Shown here: positions 44,827 to 58,200 of the stretch, piece after piece
Numbering within the stretch: the first letter of the stretch is position 1
How the letters are laid out: every line of letters starts with the position of its first letter
From: Bursaphelenchus xylophilus
Taxonomy: Eukaryota > Nematoda > Chromadorea > Rhabditida > Aphelenchoididae
DNA length: 64,000 nucleotides
Assembly: GCA_904066235.2 (NCBI GenBank)
Contig: CAJFCV020000003.1
Span: forward strand, 10,416,001-10,480,000
Direction of reading: 5' to 3'
Position numbers and translations under genes: made by a program
Notes under the pieces: model-generated
Databases searched by the model: none
What the model saw: the letters and a program-made list of their open reading frames with translations, nothing else
Told to the model about the DNA's origin: nothing

Positions 44827-45579
44827 TGAGATTTTTTAGTCGAAATTTGGAAAAATTGCAACAATTTTTTTTGCAAATTTTGGCATGAAAAGTTTCATAC
44901 TTGTTACTACTGTAGAGGGTAATGTTTCTACAAAAAATCAATTTTTTCCTTGCGAAACTGAGAAAGATACGGCTAAAAAGTTTCTTCTCTCTGACCGCTC
45001 TCCGCGTTTTGCGTACTCTCTCGGCGGCAAAGATCGTTGAATATCTCGGCCTCACTTGCAAATCGCGAGCTAAAATTTTCAGGCATTGATATGGGGTCTA
45101 TTCTCAACATGTGCACAAAATTTTAAAAAATCCTATGCTTAAAACGCACTTCGCGAGTTGCTGAAGCAGGCTCAAAGGGGGGTCTGCCCTAGAAATTGAC
45201 CCCCACTTTTTTTTGTCTTAACTGATGACATGTAGGATGCTAAAGAACTTGGTGAATTTTTTTCGAAAAATTGGTCATCATGACCGAGATATGACGTATT
45301 TATTGAATTTCGCATAATGTGATATATTGTACTGATTTATTGCCAAAATATCTCAGAACTGAGTATGTATACGTTATTGGCCATGCTGAACAACTTTGTA
45401 ATTGACCCGAAGTTTGTCAGGTTACTTTAACATACCGTAACGCCAATGCTCAATCAAATAATCTCGATTTTCTCGATTTTTTTCAATAATTTTCTCGGAA
45501 TTTTTTTTCATTTTTGGAATCAGCATCAAATTCTGCATCGGATAGGCTATATGCGCATCTCCAGATAGGTGTACAAAAA

Positions 45580-45651
45580 TGTCGTGGCGCAACCGGTAGT
45601 GGGTCGGACTACCATTCAAAAGGTCCCGGGTTCGAGTCCGGGTGGAAGCAA
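45580..45651 (+). other. tRNA-like sequence (pseudogene) in left arm of palindrome
   Basis: TGGCGCAACCGG fits the A box and GGTTCGAGTCC is a perfect B box at the right spacing. The acceptor ends do not pair and the D and anticodon stems are poor, so it is not a working tRNA. Confidence 0.6.
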
Positions 45652-46512
45652 AAATGCTCAAACGCGCTGGAAATTGTCCCAAAACAGTTGTAATGTATTG
45701 GAACTGTGTTAAAAATAAATAATAATTAACATTTTCCCCTAAAAAGGCTAAATTTTGGATTTTACGAAATTTTTGAAAATCATGATTTTTGGGGGCCCAA
45801 ATCTGCCGAAGAAATGAAAATTTTTTGTTAGCGATTTTTTGTTTAGAAACAACACAGGGCACACAGAAAGACTATTCCTCAGAAGATTTCGCTCAATTTT
45901 GCCCAAAACACCAAAAAGTTGCACTTTTTTGTTTTAATCGGAGAGCCCCGCCAGAACCCAGTAAACCGAAGTAACGTCATTCAAATGTGGATACAAATGT
46001 TTTGTACTATGAGGAGTCGAAATTTTAGCAAATTTTACAAGATTAAATACTGTAACATCATGAAATATGTGAATATCTACAAATTTTTGAATGTAAAATT
46101 TTTTTGTGGAAGATTTTCGCGGCTGTTAGAAAGCTATTTGAAGGCAGCGCAAAAAACTGCTCTAGAAAAACTGGAAACGTTTTCGCGTAAGAACACCTGA
46201 AAATCATTATCTCAATTTTTTGTCAAATGGCAAAATGCGAAAACTTTTTGGTGTTTTGGGCAAAATAGAGCGAAATCCTCTGAGGAATAGTCTTTCTGTG
46301 TGCCCTGCGTTGTTTCTAAACAAAAAAATCGCTAACAAAAAATTTTCATTTCTTCGGCAGATTTGGGCCCACAAAAATCATGATTTTCAAAAATTTCGTA
46401 AAATCCAAAACTTAGCCTTTTTAGGGGAAAATGTTAATTATTATTTATTTTTAACACAGTTCCAATACATTACAACTGTTTTGGGACAATTTCCAGCGCG
46501 TTTGAGCATTTT

Positions 46513-46583
46513 TTCTTCCACCCGGACTCGAACCCGGGACCTTTTGAATGGTAGTCCGACCCACTACCGGTTGCGCCACGACA
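46513..46583 (-). other. tRNA-like sequence (pseudogene) in right arm of palindrome
   Basis: The inverted counterpart of the sequence at 45580-45651, with identical A and B boxes. Confidence 0.6.
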
Positions 46584-47321
46584 TTTTTGTACACCTATCT
46601 GGAGATGCGCATATAGCCTATCCGATGCAGAATTTGATGCTGATTCCAAAAATGAAAAAAATTCCGAGAAAATTATTGAAAAAAATCGAGAAAATCGAGA
46701 TTTTTTGATTGAGCATTGGCGTTACGGTATGTTACAGTAACCTGACAAACTTCGGGTCAATTACAAAGTTGTTCAGCATGGCCAATAACGTATATATACT
46801 CAGTTCTGAGATATTTCGGCAATAAATCAGTACAATATATCACATTATGCGAAATTCAATAAATACGTCATATCTCGGTCATGATGACGAATTTTTCGAA
46901 AAAAATTCACCAAGTTCTTTAGCATCCTACATGTCATCAGTTAAGACAAAAAAAAGTGGGGGTCAATTTCTAGGGCAGACCCCCCTTCCACAGCTCGCGA
47001 AGTGCGTTTTAACGTGTGTGTAAAATATAAGGAAAATCTAACCATTGAAAATATTGCACTTACAAAATTTCCGTTTTGTAAATAGAACTACAATAAAGCG
47101 TGGTTCAGCCGAAGCTTGCAACCATATTTCAAGTATTTCTCCGCCAATAATGCACCAATTTCTATGAAATTTATATCAATGGGAAGATGAGGTACCCCAT
47201 TTTTTGTCCACTAGATATGGCGTGCCCAAGTTCACGGGGGCCCTCGTACAGAATTTCAGAGGTCCCAAGATCCAAAAAAGAATTCGGATCCAATCAAAAT
47301 ACCATGATTGTCAACTACATA

Positions 47322-47476
47322 TCAGTATGTCGGGAAAATAATGAGCCCACTTTCGCTGAGCCAATCACGTCGCTGAAGTGAAAAGCAATTTGATTTTTTC
47401 GCGATACAATTTATTTTCTCAGCGGCGATGCGATTTTTCGATGCGACAGAGGGCTCATTATTTTCCCGACAGACTG
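47322..47476. mobile_element. Palindromic MITE copy (TCAGTCTGTCGGGAAAATAA family)
   Basis: Left end TCAGTATGTCGGGAAAATAA preceded by TA; right end TTTTCCCGACAGACTG. Confidence 0.8.
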
Positions 47477-48344
47477 CCTATACGATTCTCCTGGATAAGA
47501 AGCCAGAAAAATTGTATAGCCACTCCCGGACCCCTGTTGCATATTGTCAAAAAAAAATTTCCATCCACTCATTACCCAGCTTGTCAGCTATTATTATATA
47601 TATTATTTATACAATAACCATAAACAAAATACGCATCAACTCCACTTGCGACATTCCGTCCGTTTTTTCTCACCCACAGACATATTTTCTCCATATTTGA
47701 TTCCAAACAACGGTCCCTGGGGTGCAATTGCGCCCATACCGGGAAGCAAACGGACTGCCAAAACATCTTCGGGGATAAACAATAAGGAAGGGATCATAAT
47801 AAATTACAATAAACTGCGAGGAAGTGGCTCTGTAATCACTTTTTAAAAAGCTTGAAGAAAGTAAAATTGATTTCTTTTCAAATGTTTTGACCAATAAAGG
47901 CTCATAAAATTGCTTTGGATCGACTTTTTTCGCGGAATAATTTTATGAGATTTTTCTTCGCGGCCGCTCCTTGATTTGCATAATTGCAAGACTGTTTTTT
48001 GGGGAGTTTGAAATTCGGGAAATCCGGAAATCAAGAGGAAACTTGGCTGAGAGAGTAAGTTCAGTGGAACTCTACAAATCTACGTACAAAAAAGCCTGTA
48101 TATAACGGACAACTTCAGAGGTCCCAAGAGCCAATTCTAGACCAAAATGAACCCCTGTACAACGAAACCCTTCTATAACAAATAAATCCGTTTTTACCAC
48201 TGGGGCTCGTTGTATATGGGTTTGACTATATATCAAAAAAAAACTTCGTTACGAGGTGACTTCCTATGATATATTATCCCACAAGAGAACTATTCCAAGT
48301 ACGATACTCAATTTTTTTTAAATGTTGCACACTTTGGGTCAGAG

Positions 48345-48473
48345 AATGAGAAAGGTTTGCCACGGTCAAAATTTTGGTTCCGGCTCCGGCTCTAAACTTT
48401 GGCTCCGGCTCGGAGCCGGAGCCGCTCAGAGCCGGAGCCATGAGCCGGCTCAGGAGCCGTAGCAATCTCTGGA
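48345..48473. repeat. GGCTCC/GGAGCC-rich inverted-repeat element, short copy
   Basis: A run of alternating GGCTCC and GAGCCGGAGCC words with ends resembling the longer copy at 51405-51842 (TTGCCACGGTCAAAATTTT at the left, GTAGCAATCTCTGG at the right). Confidence 0.6.
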
Positions 48474-49234
48474 AAAGACTAGCCTAAAAGCTGTGCCACG
48501 ATTTTTTCGAATACTTCCTTTTTCAGATATAAAATCAAAAACTTTGTTATGACGGACTCAATTGAGCAGAATAATCTCTAAACCTCGAAAAAACGCCTCC
48601 ACGCATTCGGGAAAGCCTCTATGACAATAAAGACCTCTAACTCCTTGGCCTATTGTTGTCCACATCGGGGCCGCATCTCTTGTTTTCGGCGCCAAGAAGA
48701 CGGCGGTGCAAATAAATTCGGGGTGAAAATCTGATTTCCGTCATTTGCCCGGAAGGGAAAATCTCATTTTAGTGGACGAAAAAAGGTCCGACCTTTTGAG
48801 GTCAACCGATTTTTGAGTGCCTGAGGGCTTGAATTATGACGTGAGAAGAGATTTTGTTCCCGGAGCAAAAGTTTTGTTTTAATTTTTGGATTTATATTAA
48901 CCATGGTCAAAAGGCGACAAAATTTTTTTTTCTTTTTTTTTTAAGATTTTTGCTGCAGAAGTGTTGCGAATTGCATCATAAATAGTTTTTTCAACCTTCA
49001 GAGAACACTAGAGCACGCGACCTCAACCTGAATAGCTTTTTTTGGACAATAGAATTCATCAAAAATCTTCTCCATTGAACTTTAAAAAACAAAAATTGAA
49101 AAAAAAACCCTTGAAAGCAAAATTTTTAAAAAGATTTTTTAAGCTCTTGCACAATCGGTCTGCAGAAAAAAAGTGCAACAAGAAGAGCGAAAATATTGAT
49201 GTTTATTTGGAAAGCAAAAAATATATTTTTTAAA

Positions 49235-52200
49235 TTATAATTTCAAAGTTAATGGCGGTGTAATTCGCTGTTCCGAGAAAGAGTTCCGAGTTCCTGCGGA
49301 CAAATTGTCCGCATTTGGATTGTCCTGCTGCTGCGGTTGGGGAGATCGATTGAGCATGTCGTGATGAGATGTGGCACTCGATAACGCGATCAAATCTCGA
49401 TAGCCATTCATTGACACACTAAAAATGCAATTTTTTAACCGTTTTTGCTCAAAAAATCTTGTTTTCCTACTTCAAAGCCAAGTAAATTTACTAACCAAGA
49501 TGTAAAAATTAAAATTATACAATAATTTACACTATTACACCCTTAAATTTATAAAAAAAAACAAAAAGTTTACGCTTAGGTCCCACCGAGATTCGAACTC
49601 GGGTCGCAGGATTCAAAGTCCTGAGTGCTAACCGCTACACCATGGAACCGCTGTTCGCATTCGGCGGGAAAAGCTCTTTCGTTTTTTCGGGCGAGCAAAG
49701 GGCAGAGAGGAGAGAAGAAAAAGAGATTTTATGCGCTTTTGAGACTACTATTTGAAAGAGGAAGACTAAAATTGGTAAAAATATACTACAATAAGTCCGG
49801 TTTTGGTCAAAAAAAATATTTTTAGGTCATTTTGGAACTTGAAAAACACATTTTTGACGTTTTTTTGGTCAAGTAATACTTGAACAAGTCCAATTTTGTT
49901 TAAAAAGGGCTTATAAATATTCTTGGGACATTTTGGAAATCAAAAAATACATTTTTTTAACTTTTTCTAAAAATTTTGTGTGATTTTTTTTCATAAACAT
50001 TTAAAAAACCGGCTGAATTTTGACTGAAACTCCTAAAATTTGCCTTCAAATTGCTGGATCATGATTTTCCCAAGATTTTTCCAAAATTTTCACTCTAAAA
50101 TTTCGATTTTTCCAAGCAAAAATTTCCTATTTTTTCTCCTCACCTCATATGAACACTTGGTGCCACAATTCCCCCCATTTGTTGGGCGCAAAGAACAGCA
50201 TCATGAACGGACGGGAAAAAGTAATGTTTTGGGACGACCTCGAAGCCTTCGCACATCTTGAAACGATGCCGAATTGTCGCGTTTACCGCCGCATAAAGGA
50301 TGCGAACTTTTTGTTCGGCCATTTGCTCAAAAACGTCGCGCATGGCTTCCAAGCCGGCGGTGTCGATCGTCGGCACCGATGAGAAGTCGATAATGCAGAC
50401 TTTTTGCATTGAAGTGCCTGGAGCGTCGAAATTTGGCTGAAAAGCAAGGTTTAGGTTAATAAAGAAAAAAATAATCGGGTTTCAACTGCGACGCATAGAG
50501 AGTCTTTGAATTTTGCAGATAAATTGGGTATAGACCACGTATAAATTCCTGAAAATTTTAGCTCATGTTTTGCAAGCGCAGCCGAGATATTCAACAATAT
50601 TTGGCGGCCGAGAAAGCACACAAAACAAGGAGAGCGGTCAGAGAGAAGCGCCTTTTGGGCCGTATCTTTGCCAATTTTGCGCGGGGAAAAATTGGTTTTT
50701 TGTAGAAATATAACCCTTTAGAGTGGAAATAGGTATGATACTATTCGTGGCCGAGAGAGCGCACGAAAAAGGGAGGGCGGTCAGAGAAAAACTCTTTTTG
50801 GCCAAATCTTTGCCAGTTTTGGGCGGAAAAAATTGATTTTATGTGGAAACATTACCCTCTACAGTAAAAACGGCTATAAAACTTTTCGCGCCAAAATTCG
50901 CAAAAAAGTGTCACGTTATATCCAAATTTCGACCTAAAAATCTTGTTTGTTTCTGCAAAGCGCGAGCTAGGATTCTCGCATGTATTTTAGAAAAAATTGT
51001 CCTAAATCCGTGCCAAGTTTCATCAAAATCTGAGTGTCGCACTTGGAGAACTTTCCCTGTTAGCCTAGGCTTAGATTAGTACCTAGGCTCAGGCTTCTAT
51101 TTTTGTTTCCTCTGTGCAGTTGGCGCTGAATTTTCATTTTTTTTTGAGGTTGTGGCGAATCTGGGGAACTCTTTCCTAACTTTTTATGCCAAAATTCGAA
51201 AAAAAAACGTTTCCATTTTTACCATCTCTTGGCCTAAAAATCTCAGTCGTTTCTGCAAAATGATGGCTTCAAATCTTGCATAAGTCTCTCTTCTTTTTGT
51301 TAGAAAATATTAATCTAAATCTGTGCCAAATTTCATCAAAATCTGAGCGTCACATTTAGGACCTTTCCCCTGTAAGCTAATGTGAATAGGTCATCCTAAC
51401 CAGAGATTGCACGGTCAAAATTTTGACTCCGGCTCCGGCTTTTAGCTCCCAGAGCCGGATCCAAGGCCGAATTTGCAGCTGCGGCTCCGGCTCCGTGCAA
51501 AATTTAAAAAGGTCTCCGGCCCCGAATCCCGGCTCCTATGCAAAATTTCTTTTTAAAATATTTTTTCGAAAATAAAAGTTATTAGTGCCCTCTGGTCAAA
51601 CAGCCAACGTTTTTGCAGCCAAGTCGTATGCAACACATTCTTCCCAGTATTTTTCAAGCAAATTGGTTTAACAAGATCACGAAATTTTTACTTTTCTGAA
51701 CGCTGTGAAGCCTGGCTCCGACTTTGGGGTCAGGAGCCGGAGCCGCATCCAAAATTTCCGGCTCCGGCTCTGGCTCGCGGCTCGGAGCCGGAGCCGCTCA
51801 GAGCCGGAGCCAAGAGCCGGCTCCGGAGCCGTGGCAATCTCTGATCCTAACGATGAGTTTTTTGAGATATCAGTCTGTCGTTAAAAAATAATCGACACAA
51901 TGTCGCTGATGTGATTAAAAAATCTGAGCGTCGCATTTAGGACCCTCCGTTGCCAAAATAATTTCATCAAAACTCACAACAACATCCCCACTGATCAGCA
52001 ACGTCGACCTCATTTGAACGTCCTTCACCGACAGCGCATTATTGCTCTTCATGCTGCCGGTTCGAGTGCCAATTCCGGGGCCGAGAAGTTGGCTAAAAAC
52101 AGCAAAAATCATCTTTGTTTTCCGTAAACGTTACACAACAATTAATCCCAATTGAAAAGCGCTTTTTTAGCTAATCGTCTCAATTATTGATTGAAATTTT

Positions 52201-55200
52201 TGAACACTTCGTTACAAAAACACGGTCCAACAAATATTATCGCCTCTCACTTTTGAGGACATCGGGTGATTGGATGAATAGTAAATAAGAAGGAGGGAAT
52301 AGAACTCTATCTGCACCACCTAAAATAATTTTTGCAGTTTTTACCGTTTGCAAGATATAGCCACCTTAAGTATTCAACAATTGCAATCTTTACCGTGGTC
52401 TAACCGACTTATAATAACGAAAAATCGCATGAAACTTGGAAGTCAACATTGACACATTCTTATCAAACAGTATGCAAAAAATCGCGGCACATTTACTACT
52501 CGGCTGAGGAGTTATACATCAATCTTTCCCCATAACAAAAATCAGTTCCCGGCTTTTTGGCACTTTTTGGCATTCTGCAAATGGGAAAAATAAATATAAA
52601 AAAGTCATGAAGATTTATATATTTTATCAATTATAGTGTCTTTATGTAATAATTAAGACTTTGGTGGTTCATACCCATGTCATTTGGCAACTTGCCGACG
52701 GCTAAAGGAACTTTTGGCTAGGAAACGGGACTTGGAAGGCGAGAAAATGGTTTTTATAAAAAAAATATTCTTTGGAAATTCTTTTATTTTGCAGAATGCC
52801 AAACTCCTTTCCATTTTCGTGGTGAGACAAAAGACTGCAAGCGAGATTAATTGTTGTGTTATATATTTTGATTCAAAGTTATACCCTTTGATCTGAGAGC
52901 AGGCGAAAGCAATGTCTCTCCGGAACTGTTGAACATTATGAAAGAGTAATGCGGCTTCGAAACGGACAATCGCAACGCCCGATTCTTCCAGCAGATCCGA
53001 GCCATAGCAATTCCGCTCGGCGTAGTAGGTCCCGGAGCCGGTCACGTTGACCAGGTGCTGGAATTTTGGCCTGAAAAGAGCTATTCTTCTTAAGTTTTTT
53101 TGTATTTTTTTTTTTGATTTGTCACTTCTTAGATGACTGTAAAAATCAAAACAACGTATTTTACAAAATATATGGCTTGGTTTTGATATAAAGATTACCA
53201 TTGAGCTCTAAAAATAATAGTGAGTAGTCCAAATCCAGTCGAATAAATCAGCGCGTCCGAACAACTTCGGCAAAAGATTGCGCTGAGCGATGAAAACAGA
53301 AAGGTACACTGGAAATACAGTAAATTTGATCTGATGATGAGCACAAAATTTTGATATTTACATGCTCGAGAAAGCGAATTGTAAAAAGCAAAAAAATTAT
53401 GAATCTCCGTATGGCAATGCAAATAACTTCACAGCAATCTGTCGGGAAAATAATGGGGACTTTGTCGCATCGAAAATCATCGACGAAATGAATTGTGTCG
53501 CGGCAAAATCAAATTAATTTTCACTTCAGCGACACAATCGTCGTTGCAAAATTTTGCTCATTATTTTCCCGACAGACTGATAGGCGCCAAAAGTCAGTTT
53601 TGGAAGAAGATGAATCTATTATACATACAGCGAAACCCTTCCATCACAAATAATTTTTCTGGTTTTTTGAAACTTATTGTACATGGTTTGACTGTATGTG
53701 TTGTAAATATTATAGAAATGGCAATCGGGCCGGGATTTTTGGCCTGGCCCGATTTGCACCTCTAGTAGTTGTGAATAGAAGAGTTCCGCTTCGAGAGAGC
53801 TCGTTATACCCTTCGGTCGGGAAAATAATGTGGATTTGTCGCGGTAAACTCGCCCTGTAGAAGTCACACAACAAATCCTCATAGTCAGCCGCGGCTAGCC
53901 GTCACAAAGCGGTGACAGTTGATTCCAAGGCGCGACTAATCCACATTATTTTCCCGACAGACTGATAAAATTCCCTCTTGGGATCTTCTAAAATCATTTG
54001 CAAGCTTGTTTTAGAAGATCCAGTGGCTTCAAGGCCTCACAGCACAAAGAAAAGTAGGCAAAGACCTACCGCATCAAGTTTGGAGACAGCCCAGAGAAGG
54101 GAGAAATGCCTCGGCTCTTTGAGGTATTCGCCCATGCTATGGACGATGATTGCCGAGAAAACACACTGAAATTTGAAATTTATATCATTGTTCTGTTGCA
54201 TTGCATCCTAAACGTGCTGATTTATGTGCAGAACTTTGAACTTACCACAGGAATGAAGCCGAACAAATATTTCGCCCAAAATACCATGGGGATGATAAAG
54301 AAAACAATGAAAATGTTGGTGAACTAGAAAAATCGTCATTATTGTCATGAAAATCATAGCCTTGATATATCAGAAAACTGTAGACAGACGCTTAATGCGA
54401 CTTACAATAGTGCAAGCGCCCGCATCCAACCCAATTCGATTGCGATTTATCGACTGGCTTGGAGGATGACCGCCGAGCAAGCTGACGATTCCACTGGAGA
54501 CAATTAGCGCCATTAATTCCTGAAGATAGTTGATTTTGACTTTTAAGAAGCTAACGAGTATTGGCGAATTCTAGAAGTTCGGCAGAAGGTCGAAAATTCC
54601 CTGACAGGAAAAGTTCTCCAAGTGCTACTAAGCCTTTGGTAAAGGTGACATAACTTCCGTATGACGTTTATTAAAGGATATTCGCGACTCCTAGCTTGCG
54701 CTTTGCAGAAACAACTGAGATTTTTAGTCCAATATGTAAACATTTTCAAAAAAAATAGGCAAAAAGTATTTTTCTTTGTGACCGCTCTGTGTTCCGAATT
54801 CTCTCTCGGCCACAGAGCTTGTTGAATATCTCGGCTGCACCTGGAAAGCGCCAGCTAAGACTTTTAAGAATCAATATGCGGTCTATGCACTTTCTGTATC
54901 CAAAGTCTGCAGAAAATTATAGCATTTGGGACCCTTTTCTTGAAACATTAATTTCATAAATTGATATCGTATAACGCTAAAGTTCTGAAAATTACCCAAA
55001 ATTTTGCGATGTCTGTAATCCTTTCACTAATTTTGTGACAAATTTAACAAAAAAACGGTTTTTCTACACAGAGTTTACAAAAAAAAACACTGAAAGTTCC
55101 TACCTGCCGACTATCCATCCGATACTTGCAGATCCGACTCATCTCACTTGCCGCGTAATAGTGCATCGCATACACGGGCAATGCCAACGCGAACGCATCG

Positions 55201-58200
55201 TAGAACACATCATGAAATTGCTGATACGACGGCAAACCAACAAAATTCCATCCCGTTCCAAAATGCTTGATAACCTCTACATTGTAATTGTACTGCATAT
55301 CAAAGCCGTAGGCAATGAAGCTTGTTATCATCATCTAAAAATAGAGGATAATTCTTGATGAAATTGCTGTGGTAAAATTGACTTACCAAAACGAATTCAA
55401 ACGGAACTGGGAAATTGACGTGGTTTTGGACGATTGGGCCAACAATTTGGCGGATAAAAACCAACATCAAAAATGAGCAGACGCTAAAGGCCAGGGTGTA
55501 GATGTTCAGAAACCGGAAACAGTCCCAGACGGAGAGGACGCACTGAAAAAAGGGTGATTGAAAAAGTAATATCCTATAATATTCAACGCTCAAAGCTCTT
55601 TCATTTTTTAAAATTTTGTTCACGCTTCGGGCATAAACCATATATTAAATCCTGAAAATTTTAGCTCTCGCTTTGCAGATGTAGCCGAGAAATTTAACGA
55701 TCTTTGCTGCAGAGAGAGTACGCGAAATGCAGAGAGCGGTCAGAAAGAAAAAACATTTTTCAGCAGTACCTCAGAGAGTTTTGCGCTTCGGCAGAAAGAG
55801 GTATGCAACTTTCTATGCCAACACTCGCAAAAATAATGTAATTTTTTGGCCAGCTTTCCACCTAAAAATCTTGGACTTTCTGCAGAACGCGAGTCTCGTA
55901 TTATATGTCTTAAAAAATACTTATGTAAATTTAGCCAAGTTCCGTCAAAATCTGAGCGTCGTAGCTGACATACTTCCCCTGTGAGTCAAAGCAAAAACGC
56001 CTCTTTGTAGAAAGGTTGCCGTCTCCGGTAAAAAACAAGTTAAAATTTTTAACGCAAGCGCTTACCAAAAAATCGTGGATCTTTACAAATTTTAGACTAA
56101 AAACTTGTTTATCTTATATAGCGGGACATAAAAAAGTTGCGCTATAGGTCAGCGTTGCAATTCAAATCTCGCTCCAAAAAAAATTAGCCCAAGTACGCCA
56201 ACAAAACACGACTTACTCCGGGCGGTGCCGTGAAATTCGCACCTCCGTTGCCCTCTCCAAACAGCAGCGGAAACACCTTTAGTGTCCTGTTGGAATGCAG
56301 CGATTTGTATGCTGACAAGAATGTGCATTGTGTAAAAGTGGGCGGCATTGTTTTTGACGCGATCAGAGAGAGCTGAAAACCCAAAAATTTGATGACATTT
56401 GGTAGTCTTACTGTTGCCGAAAACTCAGAGACACATTGATTTCCTCGGACATGTAGGATATGTTGTAGTTGACTTAAGACAATTCTCACTGCAGTCCCGA
56501 AACAAATCCCTCCAACGACGTGCTTGGAGACATAAGAGAAGAGAAATTCCACTCGAAACATATAAATTGCGGCCTGAAAATGGGTATTTTTATGGGATAC
56601 AGTTATATTTCGGCATAACGAAGGACCGAAAAATTGTTTGCTATAGAAGGATTTTGTTCCACGAAGGTTCTTTTGCCCTAAAATTGACTTTAACGACCGC
56701 TGAAAGCGTCCGTTATAGGCAGGTTTTACTATGTGGGAATTTGTTGTACAAAGGTTCCATTGTAGTCGCTGTCGTATTGGATCTATTTACCTGAAAGCCA
56801 GCTGTAAGCAACGTCAAAGCCGATGCATATCCCAATTGCTCACTGCCATCCAGGAGCTTCTTGTAAATCTCGCTTTTCTCATCCATCAGATAAATGTAGT
56901 CCTGCGGAGTGGAAAATCGCTCCAAAACATTGCGGAAGAAGTAACAGATAATTGCATTTGTACCTGAAACAAAGAGTAATTGCATTCTCTCTATCTCTAT
57001 GCCACGGACAAAATTCGGAAAAGCGAAATCATGAGGACTCGGAATTTATAGTATCAGTCTGTCGAAAAAATAGTGAGCACTGCTGTGCCGATTTTTTGGT
57101 CAGTGCAAAACTTTTTGACACTATTATGTTCTATAAAGTCGCTGGAGCGATTTTCGACGTTTGCGTAGAAAAAAGTCATAATGCGAGCGGCAGCCCAAAA
57201 AAGGTTATTGATAAAAGCGCAGCGTAATTTTTGGCTTACACTCGCTGAAACAAACGATTTTTTAATAATTTTTTTTTGCTCTAACGTAGTCAGAATTTAG
57301 ATAAATTTTGCGCGTTACAGCCAAACTTGTAAAGGTCAAGATGCGAGCTACAGCCCAAAAAAGCCTTAAAAAGTGTAAAGCTCTGACCAAGTTTTCCATT
57401 TGTTCAAAGCAGCTGGCCTTCCCAAATCTTACCCAAAAAGCTGAACGGTGATGTTCCAGTGATGACATAGACAAACGCCGCAATTCCTGTTGTATACAGT
57501 CCGCAAACTGGCGGCAGTCCGGATAGAAATGAAAATGCCAGCCCTAAAAATCAAAGCCTCCCATAAAGATCGTTGCAACTCACCTTGCGCCAAACTCAAC
57601 AGTCCCAAACAAACTCCGCTGTACAGATCTCCGATAAAATCCTTATTTAGGTCGTATTTGGGGACCCAATAGAAAATTGGTATGTATGTTTCGAGAATGT
57701 TTAGTAGCTGTCTTAATGGGGTTAAATTCGGATCGTAGATGACTGGTTCGTTGGCGGAGAACCCGCGACGCGGCGATCTGACATTTAGTCGGCAACAAAT
57801 GCAAAAATCAGCAGCTGGGCCGTCCTCGGAGTAGCGATGATATTTGGAGGACTTTAGGTAGTTGAATTTGGTGTCGAATTCGTCCTGAAAAAAATGTAAA
57901 ATACGGAACTTTGCCAGAAAAAAGTGAAGAAATCAAAATATCAGTCCGTCGGGAAAATAATGAGCGAAATTTCGGTGCGCCAATTGCATCGCTGAAATGA
58001 AAAGCAATTTGATTTTGCCACGAGAAGATCCTTTTTTTGCGATTTTCGATGCGACAGAGTGCTCATTATTTTCCCGACAGCCTGATATTCTTTAAGATTC
58101 CAATATTTTTTTACAGGGGAAGTGCTCGTAGTGCGACATAAAGATTTCGATGAAAATTGAAAAAAATTTAGATTATTTCGTTCAAAGTCGTATCCGAGAT

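Larger units (their letters stand above)
45143..47008. mobile_element. 1.87 kb palindromic element with tRNA-like sequence in each arm
   Basis: Arms of about 775 bp (45143-45921 and 46237-47008) are near-identical inverted copies around a ~315 bp centre. Ends read AACGCACTTCGCGAG. TTAA stands outside both ends (45139-45142, 47009-47012), consistent with a piggyBac-type TTAA target, but because the end itself starts with A a TA target cannot be excluded. There is no transposase frame. Confidence 0.8.
25188..49234. other. 24 kb gene desert filled with transposon copies
   Basis: I find no conserved coding exon between the receptor start and the SLC26 stop. The longest open frames follow repeat families and recur in several copies, so they are not genes. 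Stretches that do not look repetitive are near 27700-28040, 28820-29010, 32050-32620, 35530-35830, 41640-42215, 47480-47870 and 48600-48860. They might hold regulatory elements of the flanking genes or small unrecognised genes. Confidence 0.6.

Noticed and set aside
44546..45061. 171-residue minus-strand open frame
   Set aside because: It lies wholly in copies of the ~450 bp MITE. Related frames recur at other copies, so it reflects the repeat and not a gene.
45580..45651. Functional tRNA gene
   Set aside because: The A and B boxes are good, but the acceptor ends do not pair and the T and D stems have mismatches. The inverted twin at 46513-46583 and those at 26978-27043 and 59718-59785 fail for similar reasons.
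53195..53310. Alternative frame reading QRNLLPKLFGRADLFDWIW in the SLC26 gene
   Set aside because: It looks transporter-like but ends in a stop and does not join its neighbours. With the exon at 54165-54070 included, the other frame joins both sides and gives the conserved family sequence.
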